From positions 47,982-111,981 of the forward strand of contig CAJUMF010000009.1 of the NCBI GenBank assembly GCA_910586965.1: a stretch of 64,000 bases of DNA, read 5' to 3'. The position numbers and the translations under genes are program-made. Shown piece by piece: positions 16,442 through 25,690 of this stretch; within the stretch, counting starts at the first letter, position 1, and each line of letters begins with the position of its first letter. Under the pieces are notes generated by a model that saw only the letters and a program-made list of their open reading frames with translations, was not told the DNA's origin and ran no database searches. This DNA is from an uncultured Dorea sp. GTDB lineage: Bacteria; Bacillota; Clostridia; Lachnospirales; Lachnospiraceae.

Positions 16442-18820
16442 TTACTCAAAAGACTGCTCCGTCCTCTCGATAATCTCATCCTGCAGCGGTTTATCCAAAT
16501 TGCGGAAGAAATCGCTGTACCCCGCCACGCGCACAATCAAATCCTTATACTCTTCCGGGTTATTCTGCGCGTCGATAAGTGTCTGCCTGTCGATGACATT
16601 GAACTGGATATGGTGTCCGTCCATGGAGAAGTAGGAGCGGATCAAGCTCGCCATATTGTCAAGCCCTTTCTCTCCGGCAACTACGTTCGGCGTAAACTTC
16701 TGGTTCAACAGCGTTCCTGCTGTTGCCAGATGGTCCATCTTGGAGCAGGACTTGATGACTGCCGTCGGGCCGTTCCTGTCCGCGGACTTCTCCGGGGAAA
16801 TGCCCTCGGATACCGGCTTGTGCGCTTTCCTTCCGTTGGGTGTCGCAAGGATTACGTCGCCGAAGTATACATGACAGGTGGTCGGCAGCATATCTACGCC
16901 GTACTTGCCGCCCTTCATGTTCGGACGTCCGGTAATCTCGCTCCGGTAAAGCTCGAATACCTCCTGCATAATGCCGTCCGCGTAGTCGTCGTCATTGCCG
17001 TACTTCGGCGTCTTGTCATGGACCATGCGGTAGATAGCGTCGTACCCTTCAAAATCGTGCTCCATCGCCTCAATCAGTTCTTCCATGGTGAAGTTCTGAT
17101 TGTCGAATACGTTATATTTTACAGCCGCGAGACAGTCGGTCACGGTGCCGATGCCCACGCCCTGGATATAGTTGGTGTTGTACCTTGCGCCGCCTGCGTT
17201 GTAATCCTTCGCGTTGGAGATACAGTCGTTGGTCACCACGGAAAGGCACGGTGCCGGCATTTCCTGGGCATAAAGCTGCTCAATCACATTGTTGCCGCGA
17301 ATCTTGATGTTCACGATATGTGCAAGCTGCTTTTTAAATGCCTCCCAAAGCTCATCGTAGGTCTTGAAATCTTTCGCATAGCCAAGCTCAAGCCCGATCT
17401 GCTTTCCGGTATACTGGTCAAATCCGTTGAACAGCGTGAGCTGGAATACTTTCGGGATATTTAAGTATCCGGTGAGGATATACGCCTCGCTGCCCCACGC
17501 GCCTGTCTCCACACAGCCGGAAGAGCCGCCGCGCCTTGCATCCTCGAGATTCTTTCCTGCGTTGATAAGCTCCATGATCTGCGCCTCGGTGTTGTAGAAC
17601 GCCGGCTGCCCCCATCCTTCCCTGGACACCTCGCAGGCTCTCTTTAAGAACTTCGCCGGGGTCTTCTTGCTGATGGTCACGTTGGAGTTGGGCTGAACCA
17701 GTTTCATCTCGTCCATGCAGTCAAGAATCAAGTAGCTTACGTTATTCACGCCGTTGCGCCCGTCCGGGGTAACGCCGCCGGTATTGATATTTGCAAAGTC
17801 CGTATAAGTCGCGCTCTCTTTTAAGGTAATGCCTACCTTCACCGGAGCCGGCTGGTTGTAGAACTTCACCCACAGGCACTCTAAAAGCTCTAACGCCCGC
17901 TCGTCGTCTAAGATGCCCGCCTCTACGTCTCTCTCATAGTACGGATTCAAGTGCTGGTCAAGCCTTCCCGGGCTGAACGCATCCCACGGATTTAACTCAG
18001 TGGTGACTGCAAGGTGGGTGAACCAGTAAAGCTGGATTGCCTGCCAGTAAGTCTCTGGTTTGTGCGCCGGAACGACCTCAAGGTTTGCCGCAATCTGTAA
18101 AAGCTCCGCCTTCCTTGTCTCGTCCGTCTCCTTTTCCGCCATCTCAAGGGCAAGCTTGTGGTAGCGCTCGCCAAGGATGATCACTGCGTCACAGGCGATA
18201 TCCATCGCCTTTAACTCTTCACATTTATTCACCGCGTCCGGGTCATTGATATAATCCAGCGCGTCCATCGTGCGTTTAATCTTTTCTTTGTAGTCCAGAT
18301 ATCCTGTCGTAAATACCTGTTCGCCGCCGCATGTATGCCCCGGGCCTCTCTGCTCCATGAACTCCGTAAACATCCCCGCGCTGTAGCACTCGTGCCACTC
18401 CGGGGTCATCCTTGCAAGGATTTTCTCCCGCATACTCCGCCCTGTCCAGTAGGGGATGATTTCCTCTGCCTGGAGTTTGCGGTCTTCCTCCGTTGTCTTG
18501 AAAGACACAAGCTCACGCTCGCTCATGACTACCATATCCTCTACGCTGTGGCAGCAAAGCTCCGGGAACGTAGGAGACGCCTGGGGGTCTTTTCCCTTCT
18601 CCCCGACAATCAGCTCGCCGTCCCCAAGGTAGAGCGTCTTCTTCGAAAAATACTCCTTAAGGACCATCGAGCGCATAACCGGAATGGAGTATTTCCCGTC
18701 ATTTGCCTTGTAAAAATCCGTCTCAATCTTTGCCCGCTCCAGGTCAATGTGGACAGGTGTCGTCACACTGAGTTCCCGGAGTTTTTGAATTCTTTCGTTC
18801 ATCCCACGCAGTTTCGCCAT
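16442..18820 (-). CDS. hypD: glycyl radical enzyme, trans-4-hydroxy-L-proline dehydratase-like
   Basis: This 792-residue protein has both catalytic signatures of the family: GSSGCVETGAWG with thiyl Cys436 and nearby Glu438, and RVAGYSDFF with radical Gly767. Length, spacing, and blocks such as VPAHKPETY, PGRLDQHLNP and TYTDFANINTGG resemble HypD of Clostridioides difficile as I remember it, where the substrate is trans-4-hydroxyproline. ATG 18820 follows GGAGGG. The activase gene is four bases upstream. Unlike many hypD loci there is no proC (pyrroline-5-carboxylate reductase) gene next to it, so another hydroxylated substrate remains possible. The enzyme is oxygen-sensitive, in line with an anaerobic host. 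Confidence 0.75.
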   Translation of the reverse strand: MAKLRGMNERIQKLRELSVTTPVHIDLERAKIETDFYKANDGKYSIPVMRSMVLKEYFSKKTLYLGDGELIVGEKGKDPQASPTFPELCCHSVEDMVVMSERELVSFKTTEEDRKLQAEEIIPYWTGRSMREKILARMTPEWHECYSAGMFTEFMEQRGPGHTCGGEQVFTTGYLDYKEKIKRTMDALDYINDPDAVNKCEELKAMDIACDAVIILGERYHKLALEMAEKETDETRKAELLQIAANLEVVPAHKPETYWQAIQLYWFTHLAVTTELNPWDAFSPGRLDQHLNPYYERDVEAGILDDERALELLECLWVKFYNQPAPVKVGITLKESATYTDFANINTGGVTPDGRNGVNNVSYLILDCMDEMKLVQPNSNVTISKKTPAKFLKRACEVSREGWGQPAFYNTEAQIMELINAGKNLEDARRGGSSGCVETGAWGSEAYILTGYLNIPKVFQLTLFNGFDQYTGKQIGLELGYAKDFKTYDELWEAFKKQLAHIVNIKIRGNNVIEQLYAQEMPAPCLSVVTNDCISNAKDYNAGGARYNTNYIQGVGIGTVTDCLAAVKYNVFDNQNFTMEELIEAMEHDFEGYDAIYRMVHDKTPKYGNDDDYADGIMQEVFELYRSEITGRPNMKGGKYGVDMLPTTCHVYFGDVILATPNGRKAHKPVSEGISPEKSADRNGPTAVIKSCSKMDHLATAGTLLNQKFTPNVVAGEKGLDNMASLIRSYFSMDGHHIQFNVIDRQTLIDAQNNPEEYKDLIVRVAGYSDFFRNLDKPLQDEIIERTEQSFE

Positions 18821-18824
18821 CTTT

Positions 18825-19733
18825 TTACCCTCCTATTTTGGTGTTCTGGAATCCGGCGTCAATGAAAAGCTTTCTTAATTCCTCCATCTTCGCCTTATCC
18901 GGTGCATGTAAGTTTTTACCCATATATTCCATATCCAACTTCCGATATTTGCCGCTCCCCGTATCATGGTAGGGCAGCAGGTTAATCTGAGGCGGATGGA
19001 TATCATGTTCTTTCAGAAACGCTATGGTCTCCTTCATATTTTCCGCGTTGCCGTTCACTTCTTCGATTGTCGGAATCCGGATGTAAATCCTCGCCCCGTC
19101 CGCAGACAGGCGGACAAGGTTTTCCAGAATCAGCTTGTTATCCGTTCCGATGTACTGCTTATGTATCTCCGGGTCCATCACTTTCACATCATAGAGGAAA
19201 GTATCCACATAGGGCAGGAGCGCCTGGAACTTTTCATAAGGCACATACCCGCATGTATCGATGGTAAGGTTGATGTCCTGCCGCTTAAGCTCTTTCGCCA
19301 CCGCCAGGATATAGCCTGTGTCCATTGCCATCACTTCCCCGCCGGAAAGCGTCACTCCGCCGCCGGATTCCTCATAAAACATCTGGTCCTTTAAAAGCTC
19401 TTTTACAAGCTCTTTCACCGTATATTCCCGTCCGATGATTTCCCTTAAGCCCGCCGGGCAGAAATTCTCGCACCGCCCGCACAGCGTACAGAGCGACGGC
19501 TCCAGCACCGGCTTTCCCTCCTTCATGGAAAGGGCGTTGCTTTTGCACGCCTTCACGCAGGAGCCGCATCCGGTACATTTCTCCGCGTCAAACTGCATCT
19601 CCCTTACGTACTTCTGTGTCTCCGGGTTGTGGCACCACTGACACTTTAAAGGGCATCCTTTAAAAAATACGGACGTGCGGATTCCATCCCCGTCATGGAT
19701 GGAAAACTTTTGTATGTTCGTGATATGATTCAT
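18825..19733 (-). CDS. hypE: glycyl radical enzyme activating protein (radical SAM)
   Basis: This 302-residue radical SAM enzyme has the cluster motif CPLKCQWCHNPE near residue 27. It has two ferredoxin-type 4Fe-4S motifs, CTGCGSCVKAC and CTLCGRCENFC, the layout of activases for choline, glycerol, hydroxyproline and related glycyl radical enzymes. The conserved GGVTLSGGEV segment follows. I start it at ATG 19733 (AGAGG eight bases upstream) because this aligns with the family N-terminus (MNHITNIQKFSIHDGDG). It abstracts H from Gly767 of the downstream enzyme, four bases away. Confidence 0.9.
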   Translation of the reverse strand: MNHITNIQKFSIHDGDGIRTSVFFKGCPLKCQWCHNPETQKYVREMQFDAEKCTGCGSCVKACKSNALSMKEGKPVLEPSLCTLCGRCENFCPAGLREIIGREYTVKELVKELLKDQMFYEESGGGVTLSGGEVMAMDTGYILAVAKELKRQDINLTIDTCGYVPYEKFQALLPYVDTFLYDVKVMDPEIHKQYIGTDNKLILENLVRLSADGARIYIRIPTIEEVNGNAENMKETIAFLKEHDIHPPQINLLPYHDTGSGKYRKLDMEYMGKNLHAPDKAKMEELRKLFIDAGFQNTKIGG

Positions 19734-19754
19734 TTCATTTACCTCTTTTAGACC

Positions 19755-19815
19755 ACAGTCTGTACTATAGTCTACTGTATGATTCAAATATACCACTTCG
19801 CTATAATTTTGTCAA
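19755..19815 (-). promoter_or_regulatory. sigma-A promoter of the glycyl radical enzyme operon
   Basis: A minus-strand -35 TTGACA (19810-19815) and -10 TATATT (19787-19792) are 17 bases apart. Just downstream, ACAGTCTGTACTATAGTCTACTGT region 19755-19778 has short inverted arms (ACAGT/ACTGT) and may hold an operator. Confidence 0.7.
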
Positions 19816-19859
19816 TATCCTTAAGGAACTGTCTGCAACAAATTATCCGCAAAAAAATA

Positions 19860-19907
19860 CACCTTCAAGACCGTTGCTCCTGACACTTTGCAGCGGCCTT
19901 GAAAGTG
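19860..19907 (-). terminator. terminator of the HD hydrolase gene
   Basis: The arms 19860-19877 and 19890-19907 pair almost fully (CACTTTCAAGGCCGCTGC with GCAACGGTCTTGAAGGTG); on the minus strand the stem is followed by TATTTTTTT. Confidence 0.8.
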
Positions 19908-19933
19908 CATTCCTTCTTTTTATATCCTGTTCC

Positions 19934-20470
19934 CTACCCGAAATTCTTCTTGATCAGCATACAGTATTCTTCATAAGGTTTCATCTCGCTCAGGCTGTCG
20001 CCCAGCGAATCCCTGACCCCTTTGTAGTACCAGCCGATGGTGTCCTTGTCCTTCATGCGGAACCTGTTCCACAGCTCGTCCCCCAGCACCGGGTAATCCC
20101 TGTCGATATCCCGCATATTAGACAGCTTGTCCGCAAGGCATATCAGCTTTACCTCGTAGGGCGCCCGCCTGATATGCTCAATCGTCGCCCGTTTCCTCTC
20201 CATCCAGCTCTTTGACTTATCCTCGCTCTCCTGCGCCACCATATTTGCCACACGCTCCGAAAACTCCTGCGCCAGCAGTGTCCTGGACACTCCCCCGCAG
20301 TCCTCGATGGTGTCGTGCAGTACGGCGGCGCTTATGATCTCCGCATCCTGCGTCATTCCCGACACAATATCGCCAACCTCTATAGGATGTACGATATACG
20401 GCCGTTTCGTCCCCTTTCGAAACTGTCCTTCGTGCGCCCTTGTCGCAAATTCAATTGCCTTATTGATCAT
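19934..20470 (-). CDS. small HD-domain alarmone hydrolase-like protein (SpoT/MESH1 type)
   Basis: This 178-residue protein consists only of the HD hydrolase domain found at the N-terminus of RelA/SpoT. Visible motifs are the first histidine region AHEGQFRKGTKRPYIVHP, the metal-binding HD in AAVLHDTIED, and LADKLSNMRDI. No synthetase or TGS/ACT domain follows. The ATG at 20470 has AGAGGAG seven bases upstream and fits the domain start; longer frames from 20524 (TTG) have no ribosome site. It may hydrolyse (p)ppGpp or related nucleotides, setting their level independently of a bifunctional Rel; the substrate is inference. Confidence 0.8.
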   Translation of the reverse strand: MINKAIEFATRAHEGQFRKGTKRPYIVHPIEVGDIVSGMTQDAEIISAAVLHDTIEDCGGVSRTLLAQEFSERVANMVAQESEDKSKSWMERKRATIEHIRRAPYEVKLICLADKLSNMRDIDRDYPVLGDELWNRFRMKDKDTIGWYYKGVRDSLGDSLSEMKPYEEYCMLIKKNFG

Positions 20471-20539
20471 ATTAAGCTCCTCTTTTGACATTCCCAATCC
20501 ACACTTCTTTTCTACCGATTCCAATTTACAAGCCTACAT

Positions 20540-23500
20540 TTACAAGTCTTTCGTATCGTCCTTTTCTATACCTTCTCTCAGTCTCGCTTTCTCCTTTCTG
20601 TGAAACAAATCGAAGATACACGGAACAACAAACAGCGTGAGCACTGTTCCGTATATCAGGCCCCCGATTGTGACAACAGCCATGGGCTGGACCATATCCG
20701 AACCCATCCCGACTCCTACTGCCATTGTACACAATCCGAGAATCGTAGTCAATGCCGTCATGATAATTGGCCGCATTCTTGTCTTCCCGGCCTCGATAAG
20801 AGCCGCTTTTTTTGGCTTTCCTTCCCTGATAAGCTGATTCGTATAATCGATAAACACGATTCCGTTGTTTACGATGATTCCAGACAGCATGACAAATCCT
20901 ACCATGGCAATGACACTGACCGGCATATCCGCAATCCAGAGCGCCAAAAGCCCTCCCGTAAATGCTAACGGTACCGTAAACATAATGATGAACGGCGAGC
21001 GCAGCGACTGGAACTGGGCTACCATGATCAGGTACATGAACAAAAGCGCAAGGGCAAGCATCTTGAAAAGCTCCACCATCGCCTCATTGATGGTCTCATC
21101 CTCGCCGGTCATCTCCACTTCGTAGCCCTCGGGTACGTCGTATGTCCCAAGCGCGTCTTTTACCCGGTTGCTGACAAGCCCGATATTGTCGCCGTCCTCA
21201 ATCTCCGCCGTGACGGACATATACCTGGTCTGCGCTTTCCGGTTGATGGACTGCAGGCCGGAGGAATCCACAAAATCCACGACTTTCGAGAGCTTTACCT
21301 TCTTCGTCGTGCCGTCCTGTTTTGTGACGGTGATTTTCATCTTCTTTATATCTTCCCTTGTCAAATCCTCATTTTCATCCTCTTTTACGAACACGTCATA
21401 ATCCTGCGTGTCCGTTCCAAGGGTCATAGCAGAAGACGGTTCGGACAGCCTGCTGTAAAGCTCCTGATATATCTGCGCCACGGTAAGCCCTTCTTTTGTT
21501 GCCTTATCTTTATTTACCACAACGCGCAGCTCATTGGTATTATCTTCCGTTCCGTCGGACACATTCTGCGTTCCTTTCGTGTCCTCTACAATCTTTTTTA
21601 CATCCTTCGCAATCTCCTGTAAGCGGTCAAGGTCCCTTCCTCTGACTTCAACATTGATGCCTGAGCTGCCAAGGGCGCTCATATCCATGTTGGACATCAT
21701 GACCGTCAGCTCGCCATTTATATCTTTCGTCTCTTTCTCAATCTTTTTCTTAAGCTGTGCGTTGGTAAGAGACGGATTTTCCTTTGTGATTGCGTAGAAA
21801 GAGATGACATTAGTCTCCACCCGGGTTCCCAGCATATCCGAGGACGACACAAGGCCTCCCACATCCTCTATGTCCTCTATGCCGCAGAGAATGTCCATCA
21901 CCTTGTCCGCCTCTTTCGCCGTGTCTTCAAGGCTGGTTCCGTCCTCCGTCTCAAGGGTCATGCTAATCTGGGTGCTCTCCATCTGGGGCATGAACTCCGT
22001 TCCGTTAGACACCGCCAGAAAGATGCTGCCCACAAACAATCCCAGCGCGCCCAAAAGCACAAGCACTTTCACTTTTAACGCACCCGCCAGCATTTTTCCG
22101 TATACATGTTTCAGCGCCTTAAATACGCGGCTCTCCCGCTGGTCTGTCCTCCTAAGGAGTCCTGCCGACATCATAGGAACAACGGTAAGCGCCACCAAGA
22201 GGCTTGCAAGGAGGGAGTAGGCGATGGTAAGCCCCATATCTACAAAGAGCTGCCTCGTGATTCCTTCTGTAAATACAATGGGCAAAAATACGCAAATCGT
22301 AGTAAGGGTGGACGCCATAATCGCGCCGCTCACCTGCTGCGCCCCCTTCATGGCAGCCGCTCTCGCAGACGCACCCTCTTCATTCCGCATCCGGTAAATG
22401 TTCTCGATAACGACGATGGAGTTATCCACAAGCATCCCCACGCCAAGGGCAAGCCCCGACAGGGAGATGATATTAAGGGTAATCCCTGAAAAATACATGG
22501 CCACAAGCGCCGTCATGATACTGATGGGGATTGAACATGCGATGACAAACGTAGAACGCAGGCTCTTTAAAAACAGCAGCAGGATAATGATTGCCAGCAC
22601 CGCCCCGTAGAGAAGATTCTGCAGGACGGAGTTCACGATCATGTCGATATAGACGCCCTGGTCCATCAGCGTGACGGTGTTAATCCCTTTATTTTCTTTG
22701 TGAAGCTGCTCGAACCGCTCTAAGACCCGCCCGCTTACGTCTCCCGTAGAATATCCGGTCTGTTTCTGAACGCTCAGCACGATTCCCGGTTTCCCGTTAA
22801 TCTTCGCGTAAGTCTCGTCCGCGTCATTGACAAGCTCCACCGCCGCCACGTCGGACAGTTTCACCGGGTCAATGTCTTCCATATCTAATATGGTAAAGTC
22901 TTTAAGCTCCTCAAGGCTCTTAAACTTATCCCCCACCCGCACAAGGTAATCGATGCCGTCCTCCTCCACATAGCCCGCCGGCATACTGAAGTTCTGCGCC
23001 TGGAGTATGGTCTTTACCGTGTCAATGGAGAGGATGTCTTCCACCTTCACGCTCTTGTCCGCCTCTTTTTCCGCGGACTTAAGCTGCTCCTCCTGCATCT
23101 TGAGGGCAGATTCCCCCGCCGCAAGCTGCGCCGTGCCTTCCCCCAGCCCCACAGCCGCGGACAGCTGCGCGGAGGCAAGCTTTCCCCTTGCCTGAGCTAA
23201 AGACAGCGCGCCGTCATTCACCTGTTTCGATATCTTATCCAACTGGTCTTTTCCGGCTGAGAGCTGGGTCTGTGCAGCCGTGAGCTGTTTTTCCTGTTCG
23301 TCAAGCTGCTTGATGGTCTGGGTCAGGGCTGCGTATGTAGTGTCATAATCTTTGAGAGCCTCTTCCATCTGGCCTAACTGAGCTTTGAGTTCTTCCTTCC
23401 CCGGAGTTCCCTCCGGCATCTCATCATATTTTGCTTTCAGCTCATCATAAGCATTTTTCGCCTGGGTCAGGCTTTCAAGCTGCGCCTGGGCCTGGGCTTT

Positions 23501-24352
23501 CCCGGCGCTGATCAGTGCCAAACTCTGGTTTAACTGAGTCTCCTGCACATTCAGCTCCGCTTTCTTCTCCGAGAGTTCAAGCTGCGCCTGCTTAAGCTCT
23601 TCGCTCTTTACGGAAACCTGTGCCTCCGCCTTTTCCATCCCGGCAGCCGCCTTTTTCTTCCCCGACTCCAGCGCGCTCTTGCCGCTCTTCATCTGTTTCT
23701 TTGCTTTATTCAAGGCGCTCCTGGCATCGTCAAGCTGCTTTTTCATCTCCGCTTTGATGTCGTCGCCGATATCATCTATCTTGTCGTCATTCAGGGTAAT
23801 CTCTACCGTCTCTTCGATATTTCCGACCGCCGATACGGATGCGACACCCTCCACGCTCTCAATCTCCGGTATCACATCATTCTCAATCGTCTTGCTGACC
23901 TGGGTGTTGCTCTCTGCGTCTGCGCTCACCGCCGCCACAAGAACCGGCATCATGTCCGGGTTCAGCTTGATGATCATAGGATTGGTCACCTCGTCCGGCC
24001 AGAATCCCTTAATCTGGTCAAGGCTCTCCCGCATCTCTATGGTGGCGGAATCCATATTCGCCGTCTGCTCAAATTCCAGCATGACCGTGGAGGCATTCTC
24101 GCTGGACATGGACATGATATTTTTAATGTTGCTGACCGTAGCCATGGTCTGCTCCACAGGTTTCGTCACAACCTCCTCAATCTGCTCCGGGCTGGCTCCC
24201 GGATAAGTCGTCATCACAAGAGCGTACGGGAGGTTCATGTTGGGGAGCAGGTCAACCGTCATCTTCGTAAACGAGACAACTCCAAGGACGATGATCAGGA
24301 CTACGCCAACTACTACAGTATATGGTTTTTTTACACTGAACTTTGAAAGCAT
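20540..24352 (-). CDS. RND-family exporter with a long coiled-coil insert
   Basis: This 1270-residue membrane protein has the two-fold RND layout: a membrane helix at about 10-30, a first extracellular loop, a six-helix block near 575-760, a second loop, and a last five-helix block near 1090-1250. Typical blocks include PGASPEQIEE, GLALGVGMLVDNSIVV and GIIVNNGIVFIDY. Between about residues 195 and 432 (DNA 23057-23770) lies a Lys/Ala/Gln/Glu-rich coiled coil broken by a turn near PEGTPGKEELK, making a probable helical hairpin absent from AcrB-type proteins. Start ATG 24352 follows AAGGAG. No membrane-fusion protein gene is adjacent. Substrate unknown. Confidence 0.88.
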   Translation of the reverse strand: MLSKFSVKKPYTVVVGVVLIIVLGVVSFTKMTVDLLPNMNLPYALVMTTYPGASPEQIEEVVTKPVEQTMATVSNIKNIMSMSSENASTVMLEFEQTANMDSATIEMRESLDQIKGFWPDEVTNPMIIKLNPDMMPVLVAAVSADAESNTQVSKTIENDVIPEIESVEGVASVSAVGNIEETVEITLNDDKIDDIGDDIKAEMKKQLDDARSALNKAKKQMKSGKSALESGKKKAAAGMEKAEAQVSVKSEELKQAQLELSEKKAELNVQETQLNQSLALISAGKAQAQAQLESLTQAKNAYDELKAKYDEMPEGTPGKEELKAQLGQMEEALKDYDTTYAALTQTIKQLDEQEKQLTAAQTQLSAGKDQLDKISKQVNDGALSLAQARGKLASAQLSAAVGLGEGTAQLAAGESALKMQEEQLKSAEKEADKSVKVEDILSIDTVKTILQAQNFSMPAGYVEEDGIDYLVRVGDKFKSLEELKDFTILDMEDIDPVKLSDVAAVELVNDADETYAKINGKPGIVLSVQKQTGYSTGDVSGRVLERFEQLHKENKGINTVTLMDQGVYIDMIVNSVLQNLLYGAVLAIIILLLFLKSLRSTFVIACSIPISIMTALVAMYFSGITLNIISLSGLALGVGMLVDNSIVVIENIYRMRNEEGASARAAAMKGAQQVSGAIMASTLTTICVFLPIVFTEGITRQLFVDMGLTIAYSLLASLLVALTVVPMMSAGLLRRTDQRESRVFKALKHVYGKMLAGALKVKVLVLLGALGLFVGSIFLAVSNGTEFMPQMESTQISMTLETEDGTSLEDTAKEADKVMDILCGIEDIEDVGGLVSSSDMLGTRVETNVISFYAITKENPSLTNAQLKKKIEKETKDINGELTVMMSNMDMSALGSSGINVEVRGRDLDRLQEIAKDVKKIVEDTKGTQNVSDGTEDNTNELRVVVNKDKATKEGLTVAQIYQELYSRLSEPSSAMTLGTDTQDYDVFVKEDENEDLTREDIKKMKITVTKQDGTTKKVKLSKVVDFVDSSGLQSINRKAQTRYMSVTAEIEDGDNIGLVSNRVKDALGTYDVPEGYEVEMTGEDETINEAMVELFKMLALALLFMYLIMVAQFQSLRSPFIIMFTVPLAFTGGLLALWIADMPVSVIAMVGFVMLSGIIVNNGIVFIDYTNQLIREGKPKKAALIEAGKTRMRPIIMTALTTILGLCTMAVGVGMGSDMVQPMAVVTIGGLIYGTVLTLFVVPCIFDLFHRKEKARLREGIEKDDTKDL

Positions 24353-24542
24353 CGGGGAACTCCTTTTTCTATATATTTAATTTATTTTTCCGAAAAACTA
24401 ATATGTAAATAATAGCACCTGAGGCTTTAAAACACAATGATTGTAATGTATAATATTTTTGAAAATCGGGGGATTTAATCTGGCATTAATATAAAATTTA
24501 CAGATTGTTTATATATTTGGGGGATGGGGATTTAGGGAGGAC

Positions 24543-24721
24543 GGCATAGCGGGGCGGCAGTTCCTCGCGCAAACAGGGCAAAGCTGCGATGAACTAACTG
24601 CTGACTGCGGCTAAGAAACTCGGGAATGCCCTCGTTTCTAAGTCTCCGTAAGCAGTGGATTTCATCTCCGCAAAAAACGCCCTTTTAATGTTTGCGCGAG
24701 GAACTGCCGCCCCGCTATGCC
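24543..24721. repeat. 179-bp long-hairpin element
   Basis: Positions 24543-24575 and 24689-24721 are perfect 33-bp inverted repeats beginning GGCATAGCGGGGCGGCAG. The interior is also partly self-complementary (for instance GCGGCTAAGAAACTCGGG near 24617 against CCCTCGTTTCTAAGTCTCCG near 24638), so the whole element can fold into one long imperfect hairpin. It is GC-rich against AT-rich flanks and sits between the exporter and SDR genes. It carries no coding sequence. It could be a MITE-like mobile repeat or a structured RNA. The rest of 24353-24844 shows nothing further. Confidence 0.85.
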
Positions 24722-24844
24722 TGTGTACTGAATTGCCCCATATACGTGTGGAATCAGCCGGGTGTGTATGAGCCGGATTTATATTATAGGCGGAAAAATT
24801 TTACGAGGTATGAAAGTCTTTTGGTAATGGAAAGGGTGTTTACA

Positions 24845-25606
24845 ATGAATCTTAGAAATACGGGAAAAAACAGCTTAAAAAAATATGTGTTAGTTACGGG
24901 GGCATCCCGGGGAATCGGGAGGAGTACGGCTCTTCTTTTTGCGGAGAATGGGTACCATGTTTTTTTGAACTGCTATAGGTCGGCGGACGCGCTTGAGAAC
25001 GTGAAAGCGGAGATTGATTCTTCGGGGTGTGGTTCCTGTGAAATTGTGATGGGGGATGTGGGGAATCCCCGCGACGTGGGGCGGATGTTTGAAAAAATAA
25101 ATGAAACGTGCGGGCGGCTTAATGTGCTGGTGAACAATGCGGGGATTTCACATATCGGGCTTTTGAGCGATATGAGCGACGGGGAGTGGGATGCGGTGCT
25201 GCGTACCAATCTTTCTTCTGTCTTTTACTGCTGCCGCGCCGCCATACCGGGGATGGTATCGGAAAAGCGGGGGCGGATCATTAATGTGTCTTCCATGTGG
25301 GGAGTGTCGGGAGCCTCCTGCGAGGCGGCGTATTCTGCCTCCAAAGCGGGAGTGTGCGGGCTTACCCGGGCGTTGGCAAAAGAGCTGGCTCCCAGCAACA
25401 TCCAGGTCAATGCAATTGCCTGCGGCGTGATTGACACTGCTATGAATAATCAGCTTGATGAAGAAGAGCGAAAGGCTCTGGCATATGAGATTCCGGCGGG
25501 GCGGTTTGGCTCGCCGGAGGAGATTGCGAAAGTTATATGGGATATGGCAAACGCGCCGGAATATATGACCGGGCAGATTATTGGAGTGGATGGGGGGTAT
25601 CTGTAA
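24845..25606 (+). CDS. short-chain dehydrogenase/reductase, FabG-like
   Basis: This 253-residue Rossmann-fold enzyme has the NAD(P)-binding TGASRGIGRS near residue 18, the NNAG motif, catalytic Ser in INVSSMWG and YSASKAG with the Tyr-x3-Lys pair. The C-terminus ends in GQIIGVDGGYL. It resembles 3-oxoacyl-ACP reductases but stands alone with no fatty-acid genes nearby, so its substrate is open. I start it at ATG 24845 (AAAGGG upstream). A longer in-frame extension to 24692 begins inside the right arm of the hairpin element and lacks SDR homology, so it is not used. Confidence 0.85.
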   Translation: MNLRNTGKNSLKKYVLVTGASRGIGRSTALLFAENGYHVFLNCYRSADALENVKAEIDSSGCGSCEIVMGDVGNPRDVGRMFEKINETCGRLNVLVNNAGISHIGLLSDMSDGEWDAVLRTNLSSVFYCCRAAIPGMVSEKRGRIINVSSMWGVSGASCEAAYSASKAGVCGLTRALAKELAPSNIQVNAIACGVIDTAMNNQLDEEERKALAYEIPAGRFGSPEEIAKVIWDMANAPEYMTGQIIGVDGGYL

Positions 25607-25630
25607 ACATTTTCGGTTATTTGGCGCAAA

Positions 25631-25677
25631 AAAAGATAAGGAACTTCTTCCTCATACCGGAGCGTTCCTTATCTTTT
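25631..25677. terminator. bidirectional terminator between SDR and peptidase genes
   Basis: AAAAGATAAGGAAC (25631-25644) pairs perfectly with GTTCCTTATCTTTT (25664-25677), with A and T runs on both sides of two convergent genes. Confidence 0.9.
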
Positions 25678-25690
25678 ATTCTTTCTTAAA

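Noticed and set aside
20540..24352. Fusion of a separate coiled-coil gene into the exporter
   Set aside because: The coil lies inside the first loop with RND sequence resuming in frame on both sides; there is no trace of a second start or stop.
24692..24844. N-terminal extension of the SDR protein by 51 codons
   Set aside because: It begins inside the right arm of the hairpin element and has no SDR similarity; ATG 24845 gives the normal family length.
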